Assembly: GCF_900215325.1 (NCBI RefSeq) | Contig: NZ_OCMS01000002.1 | Coordinates: 558,001 to 622,000 of the forward strand | From: Fibrobacter sp. UWB16 | Lineage (GTDB): Bacteria; Fibrobacterota; Fibrobacteria; Fibrobacterales; Fibrobacteraceae | Direction: 5' to 3' | Length of the DNA: 64,000 nucleotides | Part shown: positions 32,921-42,993 of the stretch, in pieces | Numbering within the stretch: the first letter of the stretch is position 1 | Layout: every line of letters starts with the position of its first letter | The notes under the pieces: model-generated | Databases searched by the model: none | What the model saw: only the letters and a program-made list of their open reading frames with translations | What the model was told of the DNA's origin: nothing | Program-made: the position numbers and the translations under genes

Positions 32921-33202
32921 TTTCTTTTCTCCTTGTTAAAGAAAAACTACGTGGTGAAATATAACAAAGACAAATTAAATGTCAATATGTTATCTATAAA
33001 TTATTACAAATAATTTTATATATATAACGTTTGTTTGAAATAATGGCGTTTGAAAAGTGATATAATACAGTTGTTATACAAAAAGAGCCAAAATTGGTAA
33101 ATTTTTCAGCAAGTTGCTGAAAAATTAATCCTATTCCCCAAAAAACGCGAAAACCCGCTTAAAAGAGCGGGCCTCGTTGGAATGTCCTTGTAAATTGGAT
33201 CC
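32921..33202. other. Intergenic gap, AT-rich, with a terminator
   Basis: The left half is AT-rich and may hold the promoter of the 31460-32920 gene (minus strand). CCCGCTTAAAAGAGCGGG at 33155-33172, T-rich on the minus strand, is the terminator of the FISUMP gene beyond 33203. I see no gene. Confidence 0.6.
33155..33172 (-). terminator. Terminator of the FISUMP lipoprotein gene
   Basis: On the minus strand CCCGCTC-TTTTAA-GCGGG is followed by TTTTCGCGTTTTTT. Confidence 0.8.
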
Positions 33203-34903
33203 TTACGGAATCTTTTTTACCTTGATACAGCGTACGCTAAAGTAATTATTCTTGTACTCATATCCTGTACTTGCGTCAATGCCGTAGTAGCTAGCGAATA
33301 GATAGACTCCATTCCAGGAATCGCTTTCAGAGGCGCTCCAAAAATATGTAAAACGGCCTTCGTCGCCCGAGACTCCGTGCATGCTTGTTGCTCCTGCAGC
33401 CAAAGCAGTGAAACCGACTGCATCGATACCGTTGCCGGCGTTTTTATAGGGGTCCCAGCCGCTTGTGGATTTCAGTCTGTGACCAGCGAAACCATTTCCG
33501 CCTACATCTTCGAGCAGTGTTCTGAATTCGGACGATGTGGGCAGTCTCCATCCATCAGGGCAGATGTCTTTGGCCTTTTCTGTAGAAGTACATTTTTGCT
33601 CAAAACCGCAATTGGGGTCGTTTCTAGCGTCCACCCATGTGTAAAGGCGTCCGTACTTATCGCATTTATCCGTTGAATTTTCGTAGCAAATACTTTCCTC
33701 TGTCTCGTAATTCAAGTTTTCGGCCATCCAGGTGTAATTGCCGATTTTGATGGTTTTATAGGTTTTTCCATCGCGGGTGTCTTTAAGCGTACCTTCTATA
33801 GGCTCTTCTACGAGATCTTTGACGCAGCGGACTGGTTTTGCTGCTTCTCGGGATCTTTCGGTGACATCCCCCCAGTCATCGCCGTCCCTGAAACGCATGG
33901 CGTAGACATAGATGTTTGATTCTTCCGTAGAAGACCAGAAATTTAATCCTTCGCTATCGTATGTGCCATCGCTATCCCTATATCCGCTCGGAATTGCGGA
34001 AAAACCGTAATCATTCGTGCCTTTTATGCCACCAAAGCCGACCCAGGCTTCCGATTTTAGTTTTGTACTAGCGTAGTCTTCGCCGCCAATATAACTTATT
34101 AGTCTTTCCCAGTCGTTTTTGCTGGGTAAACGCCAACTTTCCGGACAGATGCCTTGTACTGGTGCTATAATTTTGCATTCCTTTCCGGCTCCACAATCAA
34201 TGCCTTTGTCGGAGTACGTCCCGGTAGAATCCATAGCTGCGCCCCATGTGTAGAGCCTTCCTGTGGTATCGCAATTTGCAGGTTCGTCATTTAAGCAGAA
34301 GCTGCCACCGCCATCCAGGTATTTGAGGTTTAGGTTTTGCGCAAACCAAATCTGGTCGCCAATGACAACCGTCTTGTAAATTTGCTTGTCTCTGGGGTCC
34401 TTGAATTCTCCATAGCTTATGGCCGGATTCAGGAATTTAGAGATGATTGAAGGCTCGGAACTCGAGCTACTCGACTTTTCTGAGCTGCTGGAGCTTGATT
34501 TTGCAGAGCTACTAGAACTCGACTTTGTAGAACTGCTGGACTTGTCCGATTTTTTTGAACTGCTAGACTTATCGCTCTTTTCTGAGCTGCTAGAACTCGA
34601 TTTTTTCGAGCTACTGGACTTGTCCACCTTTTTCGAACTGCTTGATTTTTCGGTTTTCTTGGAACTGCTTGACTTGACGGAAGAAGAACTCTTCACCGGT
34701 TCCCTGTCAACAGTCCATTCTCCATCGACGCACGTGTAAACGACGTCATCGACTTCGGCTTCTTCCTTAGAGTCGCAGGAATCTGGGAGTTTCTTGTATT
34801 TGGGAATTTCATCCTTGGCGCTGTTGGAACTGTCGTCCCCGCAAGCGATTAGGGTTGCCATAAACAAAACTGCGGAAAAGGAGCAAAGATAAAACTTTGA
34901 CAT
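33203..34903 (-). CDS. FISUMP-domain lipoprotein with two FISUMP copies
   Basis: 566 aa. A lipoprotein signal has its Cys at ~21 (LIACGDDSSNS). A short ~45-residue domain (DSCDSKEEAEVDDVVYTC) comes before a Ser/Lys linker (~75-150). Two FISUMP domains follow: ~155-360 (YGEFKDPRDKQIY ... VRCVKD) and ~365-562 (GTLKDTRDGKTYKT ... VRCIKV). It is larger than the 429-aa relative at 27883. In both domains the words WMAENL/WFAQNL, RLYTW and WRLP are preserved. The function of FISUMP domains is unknown. Confidence 0.93.
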   Translation of the reverse strand: MSKFYLCSFSAVLFMATLIACGDDSSNSAKDEIPKYKKLPDSCDSKEEAEVDDVVYTCVDGEWTVDREPVKSSSSVKSSSSKKTEKSSSSKKVDKSSSSKKSSSSSSEKSDKSSSSKKSDKSSSSTKSSSSSSAKSSSSSSEKSSSSSSEPSIISKFLNPAISYGEFKDPRDKQIYKTVVIGDQIWFAQNLNLKYLDGGGSFCLNDEPANCDTTGRLYTWGAAMDSTGTYSDKGIDCGAGKECKIIAPVQGICPESWRLPSKNDWERLISYIGGEDYASTKLKSEAWVGFGGIKGTNDYGFSAIPSGYRDSDGTYDSEGLNFWSSTEESNIYVYAMRFRDGDDWGDVTERSREAAKPVRCVKDLVEEPIEGTLKDTRDGKTYKTIKIGNYTWMAENLNYETEESICYENSTDKCDKYGRLYTWVDARNDPNCGFEQKCTSTEKAKDICPDGWRLPTSSEFRTLLEDVGGNGFAGHRLKSTSGWDPYKNAGNGIDAVGFTALAAGATSMHGVSGDEGRFTYFWSASESDSWNGVYLFASYYGIDASTGYEYKNNYFSVRCIKVKKIP

Positions 34904-35184
34904 AATTCCTCCTTGAATTTTTGTTTGGGATGATACCTTTTTATTAATATATCTTTTTTATTACAAAAATGATAAAAATATATTCCAGTTTGGTATGGCT
35001 GCAATACTCCCTTATAGACATTAAATACGTAGGCACAACGCTTTAGCGATCTTATGGCGTTTTAAAACGGCATTTTGGCTGAAAAAAAGAGAGCCAAAAT
35101 AAAAAACAAAATGCTGTTTTTTTTTATATCTTTCACTTTTTTTTATAAAAAAGCCCCTAAAAAAGACGAAAAAATGGAGTAAAT
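34904..35184. other. Intergenic gap between divergent surface-protein genes
   Basis: AT-rich with long A/T runs. It should hold both divergent promoters, but no clear -10/-35 pair stands out. TAAATATG precedes the plus-strand start. I see no gene. Confidence 0.5.
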
Positions 35185-38100
35185 ATGGTTGAGAGAAAAT
35201 GCTCACTTTGGATACTTGTCCTGGTTGTAGCGAACGTTTGGGCCGCTAATGTTTGGGATGGCTCGGTTGCAACAAGCTTTGCTGCCGGTGAAGGAACGGC
35301 TGCATCGCCTTATCAGATTTCGAATGGAGCGGAACTAGCGCTTTTCGCTCAGAAAGTCACAGCTGGCGCGACGACTTTGTGCGCTGTGCTTACTGACGAT
35401 ATTTACTTGAATGAAAATAGTGAAAACTATGCGGAATGGGGCGAAAAGCCGCCGGTGAACCACTGGAGTACACCGATTGGTCTTGCTCAAAAACAATATC
35501 AAGGTGTCTTTGATGGCAAGGGCCATAAAGTTTATGGTGCGTATTTGGACACGGGCTTTGTGGCTGGATACAACGGTATTGGTTTCTTTGGCACCATCGG
35601 TGCTTCGGCAACGGTGAAAAATTTAAGTGTTGAACAGTCCTATTTTGCCGTTCAAGGGGAAATTAATAATAATCCTCATATCGGTATTTTTGTTGGCGTT
35701 TTGTCGGGTGGTAAATTGGAAAATGTCAGCGCTAATGGCTTTGTTTATTCCAATGTTAATAACACTACGACTTCAGCTATGTATTCTGAAGTTGGATGCC
35801 TTATTGGCTATGCAACAGGCAGTTCCGCTGCGCATTCGGCTGTGAAAAATGCAATCGCAAATTGTAAGATTGTCGCTGCTATTGAAAAGGGCTCGACGGG
35901 AGGTAACTATCACAGTATTGGTGGCCTCATTGGTAAGATGGGTGAATTGACCCGCGTCGAGAATGTCTATTCTCGCAGTTCTCTAAAGCATGCTTCGAAA
36001 ACAGCTGTTGCAGGTTTGTATTATGGTGGAATTGTTGGTAATATGGCCTTGAATACGGACACGCTGTACAATGCTTATTACAACATTAGTGAAGTGGGGG
36101 AGACTAATGCCCCGCAGGCTGCAGTTGGTTCAACGGGTGGCGTGAGGAGTAATGTCCTTGGCAAGTTGACGGTTAACATGAAGTCCGAGGATTTCGCGAA
36201 TGTCTTGGGTACTTCGTTTACCTACACCGCAAAGCAGAATGATGGCTATCCGCAGTTGGTTGTTTTTGAAGGTGATTCTGCATTTGAAGGCGGTGATGGT
36301 TCGGAAGATAAACCCTTCCTGGTTGGTTCTGCAAAATCTTTGCGTGCTGTTTCTGGTCTTGTGAATGGCATGAATGATGTGTATGCTTCCAAGAGCTACC
36401 GAATGGTTGATGATGTTGTTTTGAATGAAGGCGATGATGCCTCGACAATGACCTATTTATGGGAACCTGTGGGTGTGTCTGATAAAATTACTTTTGAGGG
36501 CCGATTTGATGGTGCTGGCAAAAGCATATACGGATTGATTGTCCCGGGAAAATACATTTATGCAGGTTTGTTTGGCGTAATTGGGGCTAATGGCATTGTC
36601 GAAAATCTTTCTATCAGGGATTCCAAGATTAGTGGAATTGCTGTTGCTGGTGCCTTTGCGGGTTGGAATATTGGTTTAATTCGTTACTGCTCGAACTACT
36701 CCCTCGTTGATTCATATTCTACTACCAGAAGTGTCTATGCGGCAGGGATTGTCGCTGGGATACGTCAAGGTGGGCGCGTAGAGTATTGCTCAAATTATGG
36801 AAAAATTCACGCGGATGCGGCTGGGGCAACCTTGCATGGTTATGCTGGTGGTATCGCTTCGGAGAATATAGGGCTTATTTCTCGGAGTATAAATGAAGGC
36901 GAAATTGCTTGCGATGCTTATGCTGGCGGTATTGCATCTTACAATTATTTAGGAACCATCGAAAACAGTATTAATACGGGTAAGGTTGATTCTCAAAATA
37001 AGGCTTTAGCGGCTAAGTATAATGATTCGAATATGGCAAAGTATTCTTCTGCAGGTGGTATATGTGCCATAAATAAAGCCAATTCCACGGTTGTAAATTC
37101 GTACAGCATTTCTAATGCCGTGATTGGATCCAAAATTGCACAAATCGTTGCAGAAAACTCTGGTACAATTGATAATTGCTACTTCGCTTCGGGCAAGGTT
37201 TCTGGTGCAAATGTGTATTCTGCTAATTCCGGAACGGTGACCAATAGTGCTGCAGAGCTTGTAGGCCGAATGAAAACGGGAGCATTTGCTTTGGTTCTTG
37301 GCAACGCTTATAAACAAGACGATGCCGTTAATGATGGTTACCCGACATTCCTTGCCGAAGGCGAAACGTTTGGCTCTGCAAATCTGTTTGAAGGTGGCGA
37401 TGGCTCCGAAGGTAAGCCTTTCCTGATTGCCACTGCAACGCAGCTCCGCAATATGGAATACTTGGTGAACAAGAAAAACAAGGAATACGGTGCAAGCCAT
37501 TATAAGTTAATTGCTGATATTTCTTTGAATGAAAATAGCGAAAACTACATTAATTGGCATAAGGTGGCTCCGGCCAATTCTTGGACTCCGATGGGATCCG
37601 ATACGACCGTTGGTTTTAAGGGTGTATTTGATGGTAATGAATTTAGCATTGGCGGTATTTATGCAAATGCTAAGTTCAGCGGCCTTTTCGGTGTCATTGA
37701 TACTGGAGCCGTTGTAAAGAATTTGACCATTAAGGAATCGTATATTACGACGACGAACCGTTCGGGCATGGTGGGAAGTGTTGCTGGCTATGGCAAAGAA
37801 GCAACTTTGGAAAATGTTGTCAACGAAGGTGATGTGTTGGGCCTGTATGCTGCAAATGTGGGCTATGATACGTTGAGTTCGGTTGGTGGTATTATTGGAC
37901 GTATGCATGGTGGCATTATCAAGAATGTTTCTAATAAGGGTAATGTAAAAGGAATGGGAACTGCTTTGAAGTCCAAAGTAAGCAAGGCTCTTTCTAATGT
38001 CGGTGGAATCAATGTCGGTGGAATTACAGGCATTGAATATAAAGGTGTGATTGAGAATGCTTCGAATTTCGGAAGTGTTTTAGGCAGAAACTATTCCATG

Positions 38101-40320
38101 GATACGGTATGCTCGAAGGTTGCAGTAGGCGGTATTACGGGTGGCTTGTACGAAGCTACTTTGAATAATGTTCAAAATTCCGGGGAGCTTTCTATTCAAG
38201 GCGCAGATTCTGCTAAAGCTGCTTTGTCTTGGCCTCGCATGGGTGGAATTGCAGGATGTGCATATTCCTCAAAAATAACGAAATGCCTTAATAGCGGAAA
38301 TATGACAGGCTATGTTTCGACTGCTTTTACGACTTCGGGTACATCGATTGCTTTGGGTGGAATTATTGGTCGTGCTAATAGTGGTGAAAAAGATCTTGTT
38401 GTAAGACAGTGCAAAAACGAAGGCGATATCAATTCAACTAGTAAGTATGCATATTCTGCAAACTATGCGGGAGGCCTTGTGGGATTTATTGATAATGCGA
38501 AAATTTCAATTGAAAATTCCTATGCGACTGGAAAGTTGAACTTGCAGACAACTGAAACTTCGAATCCTAAAACGGCGGTTGTTTATGCGGGAGGTCTCGT
38601 TGGTAATCTTAATAAAGATGGCTACATAAAGGGTTCTTATTTCAGCGGAACCATTTTGAATACTGTCTCTGCATCGACAAAGGATATTCGTGTGGGCGGT
38701 GTTGCTGGTACAAATGCTGGCACAATCATTGGCTCTTACTTCGACAAGACCGTTGCTGGAATTACTAATGTGGCAGGAACGAATGCTGGTACGCTTACAA
38801 AGGTTCTCGCCCTTACTACAGAAGAAATGCAGACAAACGAGTTTGCTTGGAAGCTCAATACTCTTGGCGGTGATGCAGAAAATGCAGGCGTATTTACTCG
38901 CTACAATGATTATCCGGTATTTGCTGATGAATCTTATTTGCCGATTTACCGAGTTGTCTTTGATGATGAGGTGAAGATTTATAACCATTATACGAGTCAT
39001 AAGGGCTATGTAGATGCCCCTGCTGAACCGGAACCGGCTCCTGGTGAACTGTTCGTGGGCTGGACCGATGGTGATAAATATATGCTCCAGAACCGTCAAG
39101 TCATTAGCAAGGATATGACGCTTTATGCCTTGTTTACCTTGGTGACTGAGCCTGTTTATTTTATCACGTTTGTCGATGGTAGCGATGTCTATGTGAAGGC
39201 TACTGAAAATACGGGAATGATCAAGACTTTGCCGACTGCAAAGAACATTCCGATGGGCCATCATTTTGATGGTTGGTTTGATAACGTGACGAATAAGGAA
39301 GTGACTACGGAAACAATCTTTACAGGGATTGCGACTGTCGTTGCCAAGTATTCGACAAACCTTTACAAGATCATGTTCCTTGATTACGATGGCTCTGAAA
39401 TTTCTAGCCTTGAAGAACCTTATGGCAAGATGCCGACTGTGCCTAAGGCTCCTGTTCGCGAACCTGTCGATGGAACTGGTTACAAGTTTACCGGTTGGGA
39501 TAGCGAAGTGGCTATTGTGACGGGTGAGGCTTCTTATAAGGCTGTTTATGAGTCTTATGAAATCGTCTCCAGCAGCTCGGCGAAATCTAGCAGTAGCTCG
39601 GAAAAGTCGAGTTCTAGCTCTAGCGACGCTAAGTCCAGCAGCAGTTCTGCAAATTCTAGCAGTAGTTCCGAAAAGTCGAGCTCTAGCGACGCTAAGTCCA
39701 GTAGCTCAAGCGTTGAATCGAGTAGCAGCGAAACGGTTGTTTCGAGTTCTTCTAGCTCTCGCAAAGACGAAAGCTCTAGTAGCTCGGCGAAATCTAGCAG
39801 TTCGAGTGTTGTATCGAGCAGCAGTTCTGAAAAGTTGAGTTCCAGCTCTAGCGAAGCTAAGTCTAGCAGCAGCTCCGTAAAGTCCAGCTCCAGCACGGCC
39901 AAGTCTAGCAGCAGCTCCGTAAAGTCCAGTTCCAGCACGGCCAAGTCTAGCAGCAGCTCAGTAAAGTCTAGCTCCAGCTCCAGCACGGCGAAGTCTAGCA
40001 GTAGTTCTGTGAAGTCAAGCTCTAGCTCCAGTAAGGCGAAATCTAGTTCTAGCTCTAACAAGGCAAAGTCCAGCTCTAGTAAGAGTAAGAGTGCTTTGCC
40101 GGTTATTGCCCAGATGCCGCACCTCAAAATTACAACTCTCGGTCGCGATGTTCAGATATCCGGTGCCAGCGAAGGTGTCGCCTATGATGTACTTGACTTG
40201 CAAGGCCGTGTTGTAATGCAGGGCAGCGCCAATGCCGCGAACTTCAACCTCTCCATGCCACGCGCTGGCCACTACTTGGTACGTGTTGGAGCTCGTCAAA
40301 AGCTGGTTGCTGTAAAGTAA
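35185..40320 (+). CDS. Giant secreted GLUG/InlB-repeat adhesin-like protein
   Basis: 1711 aa. A signal peptide (1-21, ending VWAA) is followed by three ~350-residue blocks that each open with an EGGDGSEDKPFL- or GEGTAASPYQI-like phrase. They contain many GLUG-type motifs (IGGLIGKMG, GGIVGNM, VGGIIGR). InlB/Listeria-Bacteroides repeats lie at ~1270-1450 (FDGWFDNVT, YKFTGWDSEV). A poly-Ser linker (~1455-1635), rich in AAG-coded Lys within Ser runs, precedes a C-terminal sorting-like domain (ITTLGRDVQISGASE ... GRVVMQGSANA ... LVRVGARQK). The layout suits an adhesin anchored or exported by a type IX-like route. No catalytic domain is recognised. Confidence 0.85.
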   Translation: MVERKCSLWILVLVVANVWAANVWDGSVATSFAAGEGTAASPYQISNGAELALFAQKVTAGATTLCAVLTDDIYLNENSENYAEWGEKPPVNHWSTPIGLAQKQYQGVFDGKGHKVYGAYLDTGFVAGYNGIGFFGTIGASATVKNLSVEQSYFAVQGEINNNPHIGIFVGVLSGGKLENVSANGFVYSNVNNTTTSAMYSEVGCLIGYATGSSAAHSAVKNAIANCKIVAAIEKGSTGGNYHSIGGLIGKMGELTRVENVYSRSSLKHASKTAVAGLYYGGIVGNMALNTDTLYNAYYNISEVGETNAPQAAVGSTGGVRSNVLGKLTVNMKSEDFANVLGTSFTYTAKQNDGYPQLVVFEGDSAFEGGDGSEDKPFLVGSAKSLRAVSGLVNGMNDVYASKSYRMVDDVVLNEGDDASTMTYLWEPVGVSDKITFEGRFDGAGKSIYGLIVPGKYIYAGLFGVIGANGIVENLSIRDSKISGIAVAGAFAGWNIGLIRYCSNYSLVDSYSTTRSVYAAGIVAGIRQGGRVEYCSNYGKIHADAAGATLHGYAGGIASENIGLISRSINEGEIACDAYAGGIASYNYLGTIENSINTGKVDSQNKALAAKYNDSNMAKYSSAGGICAINKANSTVVNSYSISNAVIGSKIAQIVAENSGTIDNCYFASGKVSGANVYSANSGTVTNSAAELVGRMKTGAFALVLGNAYKQDDAVNDGYPTFLAEGETFGSANLFEGGDGSEGKPFLIATATQLRNMEYLVNKKNKEYGASHYKLIADISLNENSENYINWHKVAPANSWTPMGSDTTVGFKGVFDGNEFSIGGIYANAKFSGLFGVIDTGAVVKNLTIKESYITTTNRSGMVGSVAGYGKEATLENVVNEGDVLGLYAANVGYDTLSSVGGIIGRMHGGIIKNVSNKGNVKGMGTALKSKVSKALSNVGGINVGGITGIEYKGVIENASNFGSVLGRNYSMDTVCSKVAVGGITGGLYEATLNNVQNSGELSIQGADSAKAALSWPRMGGIAGCAYSSKITKCLNSGNMTGYVSTAFTTSGTSIALGGIIGRANSGEKDLVVRQCKNEGDINSTSKYAYSANYAGGLVGFIDNAKISIENSYATGKLNLQTTETSNPKTAVVYAGGLVGNLNKDGYIKGSYFSGTILNTVSASTKDIRVGGVAGTNAGTIIGSYFDKTVAGITNVAGTNAGTLTKVLALTTEEMQTNEFAWKLNTLGGDAENAGVFTRYNDYPVFADESYLPIYRVVFDDEVKIYNHYTSHKGYVDAPAEPEPAPGELFVGWTDGDKYMLQNRQVISKDMTLYALFTLVTEPVYFITFVDGSDVYVKATENTGMIKTLPTAKNIPMGHHFDGWFDNVTNKEVTTETIFTGIATVVAKYSTNLYKIMFLDYDGSEISSLEEPYGKMPTVPKAPVREPVDGTGYKFTGWDSEVAIVTGEASYKAVYESYEIVSSSSAKSSSSSEKSSSSSSDAKSSSSSANSSSSSEKSSSSDAKSSSSSVESSSSETVVSSSSSSRKDESSSSSAKSSSSSVVSSSSSEKLSSSSSEAKSSSSSVKSSSSTAKSSSSSVKSSSSTAKSSSSSVKSSSSSSTAKSSSSSVKSSSSSSKAKSSSSSNKAKSSSSKSKSALPVIAQMPHLKITTLGRDVQISGASEGVAYDVLDLQGRVVMQGSANAANFNLSMPRAGHYLVRVGARQKLVAVK

Positions 40321-40349
40321 TCCTTAGCGATTTCCATTGAACTCAAAAA

Positions 40350-40377
40350 AGGTCCCGGCTGATTGCCGAGACCTATT
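40350..40377 (+). terminator. Terminator of the adhesin gene
   Basis: Stem AGGTC-CCGGC/GCCGA-GACCT followed by ATTTTG; the T-run is short. Confidence 0.65.
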
Positions 40378-40481
40378 TTGTATAGATTCTACAGTTTTTT
40401 AATTTGTTATTTAATTGAAAATTAATCCAAAATTTGGGATTACTTTGACCATATTCTGTTGCGTACAAATACAACAAAAAA

Positions 40482-40502
40482 TGGCGGACAAAAGTCCGCC
40501 AT
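40482..40502 (-). terminator. Terminator of the DUF748 gene
   Basis: ATGGCGGAC/GTCCGCCAT perfect stem with a 4-nt loop; TTTTTTG follows on the minus strand. Confidence 0.8.
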
Positions 40503-40533
40503 GATGCTTTTTATAGCCTTGTGTCTGCGTTTT

Positions 40534-42885
40534 TTACTGCACGTCTACAGTGACTTTGTACATCGGCTTGCCCTTGTAGCCGCGGAGGCCATCTCTCGGG
40601 GCTGTGATGACTTTCAGGTTCTTCTTTGTGATTCCCGGCTGTGCACGCAAGACCTTGAGCAAGTCTGCATTGCGCTGGGCAGCCATCTTGGGGAGGACCT
40701 TCATCATGTAATTCTTGTCGATTTCTGCGGAGTGTTCCTTGACGTATGCCTTGAAATCCTTGTCGCTTTCGTCCATCTCGTCGATGGCTCTGTGATCAAG
40801 TTCATTCAGTTCAGTCTTGTTGTTCTTTTGCTTGTAGAAATCAATCTTGAGCTGCTTGATCTTGTATTCCCTGGCCGTCTTTCTCGGGTTGTAGTATTGC
40901 GTGAATGTGAGAATGAGGTTCGGATCTTTCTTGATCATTTCCGTCATCTTGATGGCTTTGGCGTATTGTTCGCTTGTGAACGTTTCTGTGTTTGCATCGA
41001 TTATCACTTCATCGTTCTTGCCGAGGTCAAAGCCGAGAGCGTTGGCGCCTGCCATGGCGAGATTTCCGACGAGTCTGAACGGAGAGATGGCGACCTTCAC
41101 GAGTAGGTTCACGATGGTCTTCCAAATGATCTTGCCGTAAGAGAATTCCGGGTCGTCCAAGTTGCCCTTGACCGGCACATCGAACTGAATTTTGTCATCC
41201 TTGTCCTTCAAGATGTAGAGACCAATCTTCATCGGAACAGTGTATTCCGGGTCGATGTCGTCTACCTTGTCGCCGACGGTGATGTTGTAGATGTCGATTG
41301 TGTTTTTGCTATCGAGGTTGCGGTCTACAATCTTGTTCTCGCTAGCGAAGGCGAGCGTGCCTGCCTTAAGCGGATAGGCTGTGTAATGCAGAGAATAGTT
41401 CGAGAAGTGCTTGAGGGCAAGGTTCTTGATGCTGATGTAAATGTCCATCGTCTTGAGGTTGCTGAGTGCCCCGTGGTACTTGAGTGAGAGGCTGCCACCT
41501 TCCGGGAATGCTGCCGTGACGGTCACATTACAAGGCGTGTCGTAGTTGATGTTCTGGCCGCTAACGGTAATGGCGCTCACCTTGTAGTTGAACGGGCGGA
41601 TGATGGTGTGGTCCGTTGCGGTAACGACGGTGTTCTTCACGAGCAACTTGTTAATCTTGGCCTTGAGCTTCTTTGCGGCTGCCGGCTTTTCTGCAGTAGC
41701 TGCTGCGCTAACCGTGTCTGCGGTGGCCTTTGCCGTGTCGGCGGATTCTTGCTTGGCAGTTTCTGCGGTTTCTGCGGCCGGTTCAGCTTGCGTGGAATCG
41801 ATTGCAGCGGAATCCGTGGTGCTTGCCTGTCCCTTGTTCATCGGGGCGAGGAGCACGTCGAAGTTCGTCTTGCCGTCCTTGTACAAATCGATATGGGCGA
41901 ACGCTCCGTCGACGATGACGGAATCGATGAGGAATTCGTTATCGGTCAAGTTGGCCTTGCCAATGCCAACGGTGACGTTTTCGGCACCGAGCTTGCTTCC
42001 GCTTTTTTCGGTAAGGTCCACCTTGTCAAGCTGGACTTGGCCCTTGACGTTAGAAGAAAGGATGCTGTTCAGGTTGCCGCTGATGGCGATGTTTGCAGAG
42101 AGGAAACCGGAGAAGTCCTTATAGCTGATGTAGTCGTTCAGGTAGGGCTTGATGCAGGCGAGTGCAAAGCGGTTCAGGTTCAGGTAAATGTTGAAATCGT
42201 AAGTCGCCATGTTGGCATCGACCTTCACGTTCAGGTCGCCACCGTCTGCAAACTTGAAGCTCACGTCAACGCCGGTTGCGTTATCTTCGAGGTAGATTGC
42301 CGGAATGTTGATGGAGAAGTCCTTGAGGTGGAACTTCGAGCCCACTTTTGTGTCTTGGTAAATAATGTTGCCCTTTTCAAAGACGATATTGCGGAGGCTG
42401 AGCTTGACCGGGAGCCCGGCTGCGATTTCTGCAGCGCTCTTGCTTGTACTGTCCTGGACCTTCTTTTCGTCCGGGTGTTCGGCGTAATAGAGGCTGTCTT
42501 TTGTGGCGAGGTGCTCCAGAATGCTGGAGAAGTTGAATCGCTCACCATGCTGCTTGACGCGCACGTAAAGCGCCTTCATGTAGATGTCGCTAATGTCGAG
42601 CGTCCTCGTAAAGAGCTGCATCGGGTTGATGTTGACGCTGAACTTCTCGAATGCGACAAAGGGCGTCTTGTCGTCCGATTCCATGACCGCGAGCGTGTCT
42701 ACGTCCAAGACGTAGGTGAACGGGTTCAGGCTGATGTCCTTGATGGTGATGCTTCGGCCAATCATTTCCTTGGAGTGCTCTTCGATGTAGCTACGTGCAA
42801 TCTTGGGCGCTACGAGTAGTGTGACGAAGTAGAGGAGGATCAAAGATCCTATAACGATAAGGGTAATTTTGAGTGGCTTTTTCAT
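40534..42885 (-). CDS. DUF748/AsmA-like envelope protein
   Basis: About 783 aa from ATG 42885 (MKKPLKITLIVIGSLILLYF). The upstream frame to 43020 is probably untranslated. One N-terminal membrane anchor is followed by a large periplasmic beta-rich region (ITIKDISLNPFTYVLDVDTLAV, AFEKFSVNINPMQLFTRTL) typical of DUF748 proteins, relatives of AsmA. A low-complexity Ala/Asp/Thr/Lys stretch lies at ~340-390, then LVKNTVVTATDHTI. AsmA-like proteins form groove-like bridges for lipid traffic between membranes; that role here is inference. It is divergent from the GH9 gene. Confidence 0.82.
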   Translation of the reverse strand: MKKPLKITLIVIGSLILLYFVTLLVAPKIARSYIEEHSKEMIGRSITIKDISLNPFTYVLDVDTLAVMESDDKTPFVAFEKFSVNINPMQLFTRTLDISDIYMKALYVRVKQHGERFNFSSILEHLATKDSLYYAEHPDEKKVQDSTSKSAAEIAAGLPVKLSLRNIVFEKGNIIYQDTKVGSKFHLKDFSINIPAIYLEDNATGVDVSFKFADGGDLNVKVDANMATYDFNIYLNLNRFALACIKPYLNDYISYKDFSGFLSANIAISGNLNSILSSNVKGQVQLDKVDLTEKSGSKLGAENVTVGIGKANLTDNEFLIDSVIVDGAFAHIDLYKDGKTNFDVLLAPMNKGQASTTDSAAIDSTQAEPAAETAETAKQESADTAKATADTVSAAATAEKPAAAKKLKAKINKLLVKNTVVTATDHTIIRPFNYKVSAITVSGQNINYDTPCNVTVTAAFPEGGSLSLKYHGALSNLKTMDIYISIKNLALKHFSNYSLHYTAYPLKAGTLAFASENKIVDRNLDSKNTIDIYNITVGDKVDDIDPEYTVPMKIGLYILKDKDDKIQFDVPVKGNLDDPEFSYGKIIWKTIVNLLVKVAISPFRLVGNLAMAGANALGFDLGKNDEVIIDANTETFTSEQYAKAIKMTEMIKKDPNLILTFTQYYNPRKTAREYKIKQLKIDFYKQKNNKTELNELDHRAIDEMDESDKDFKAYVKEHSAEIDKNYMMKVLPKMAAQRNADLLKVLRAQPGITKKNLKVITAPRDGLRGYKGKPMYKVTVDVQ

Positions 42886-42993
42886 AGTATAAAATCTAAA
42901 TATAATTGTGATAAAAATGTTATGTTCCCTGTAGTAAACACGTCTGTCGAGATTTGTTTTCCGTCTTTGTCCGAAAAAAGTTATTCTTAGGGT

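Larger units (their letters stand above)
40321..40533. other. Convergent gap with two terminators
   Basis: AGGTCCCGGC-TGATT-GCCGAGACCT (40350-40373) with TATTTTG is the terminator of the adhesin gene. ATGGCGGAC-AAAA-GTCCGCCAT (40482-40502), with T-runs on the minus strand, serves the DUF748 gene. Otherwise AT-rich, no gene. Confidence 0.7.

Noticed and set aside
34419-34739. Plus-strand ORF rich in Leu-Glu-Leu repeats
   Set aside because: Antisense of the Ser/Lys linker of the FISUMP lipoprotein.
39570-40100. Possible CRISPR or tandem array in the Ser-codon region
   Set aside because: The repeats are in-frame Ser codons of a linker, without fixed repeat and spacer lengths.
39555-40127. Leu/Glu-rich minus-strand ORF with regular repeats
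   Set aside because: It is the antisense of the poly-Ser linker of the adhesin gene; the regularity comes from Ser codons.
41608-42819. Plus-strand 403-aa ORF
   Set aside because: Shadow of the DUF748 gene, no ribosome site, Cys/Val-rich composition unlike a protein.
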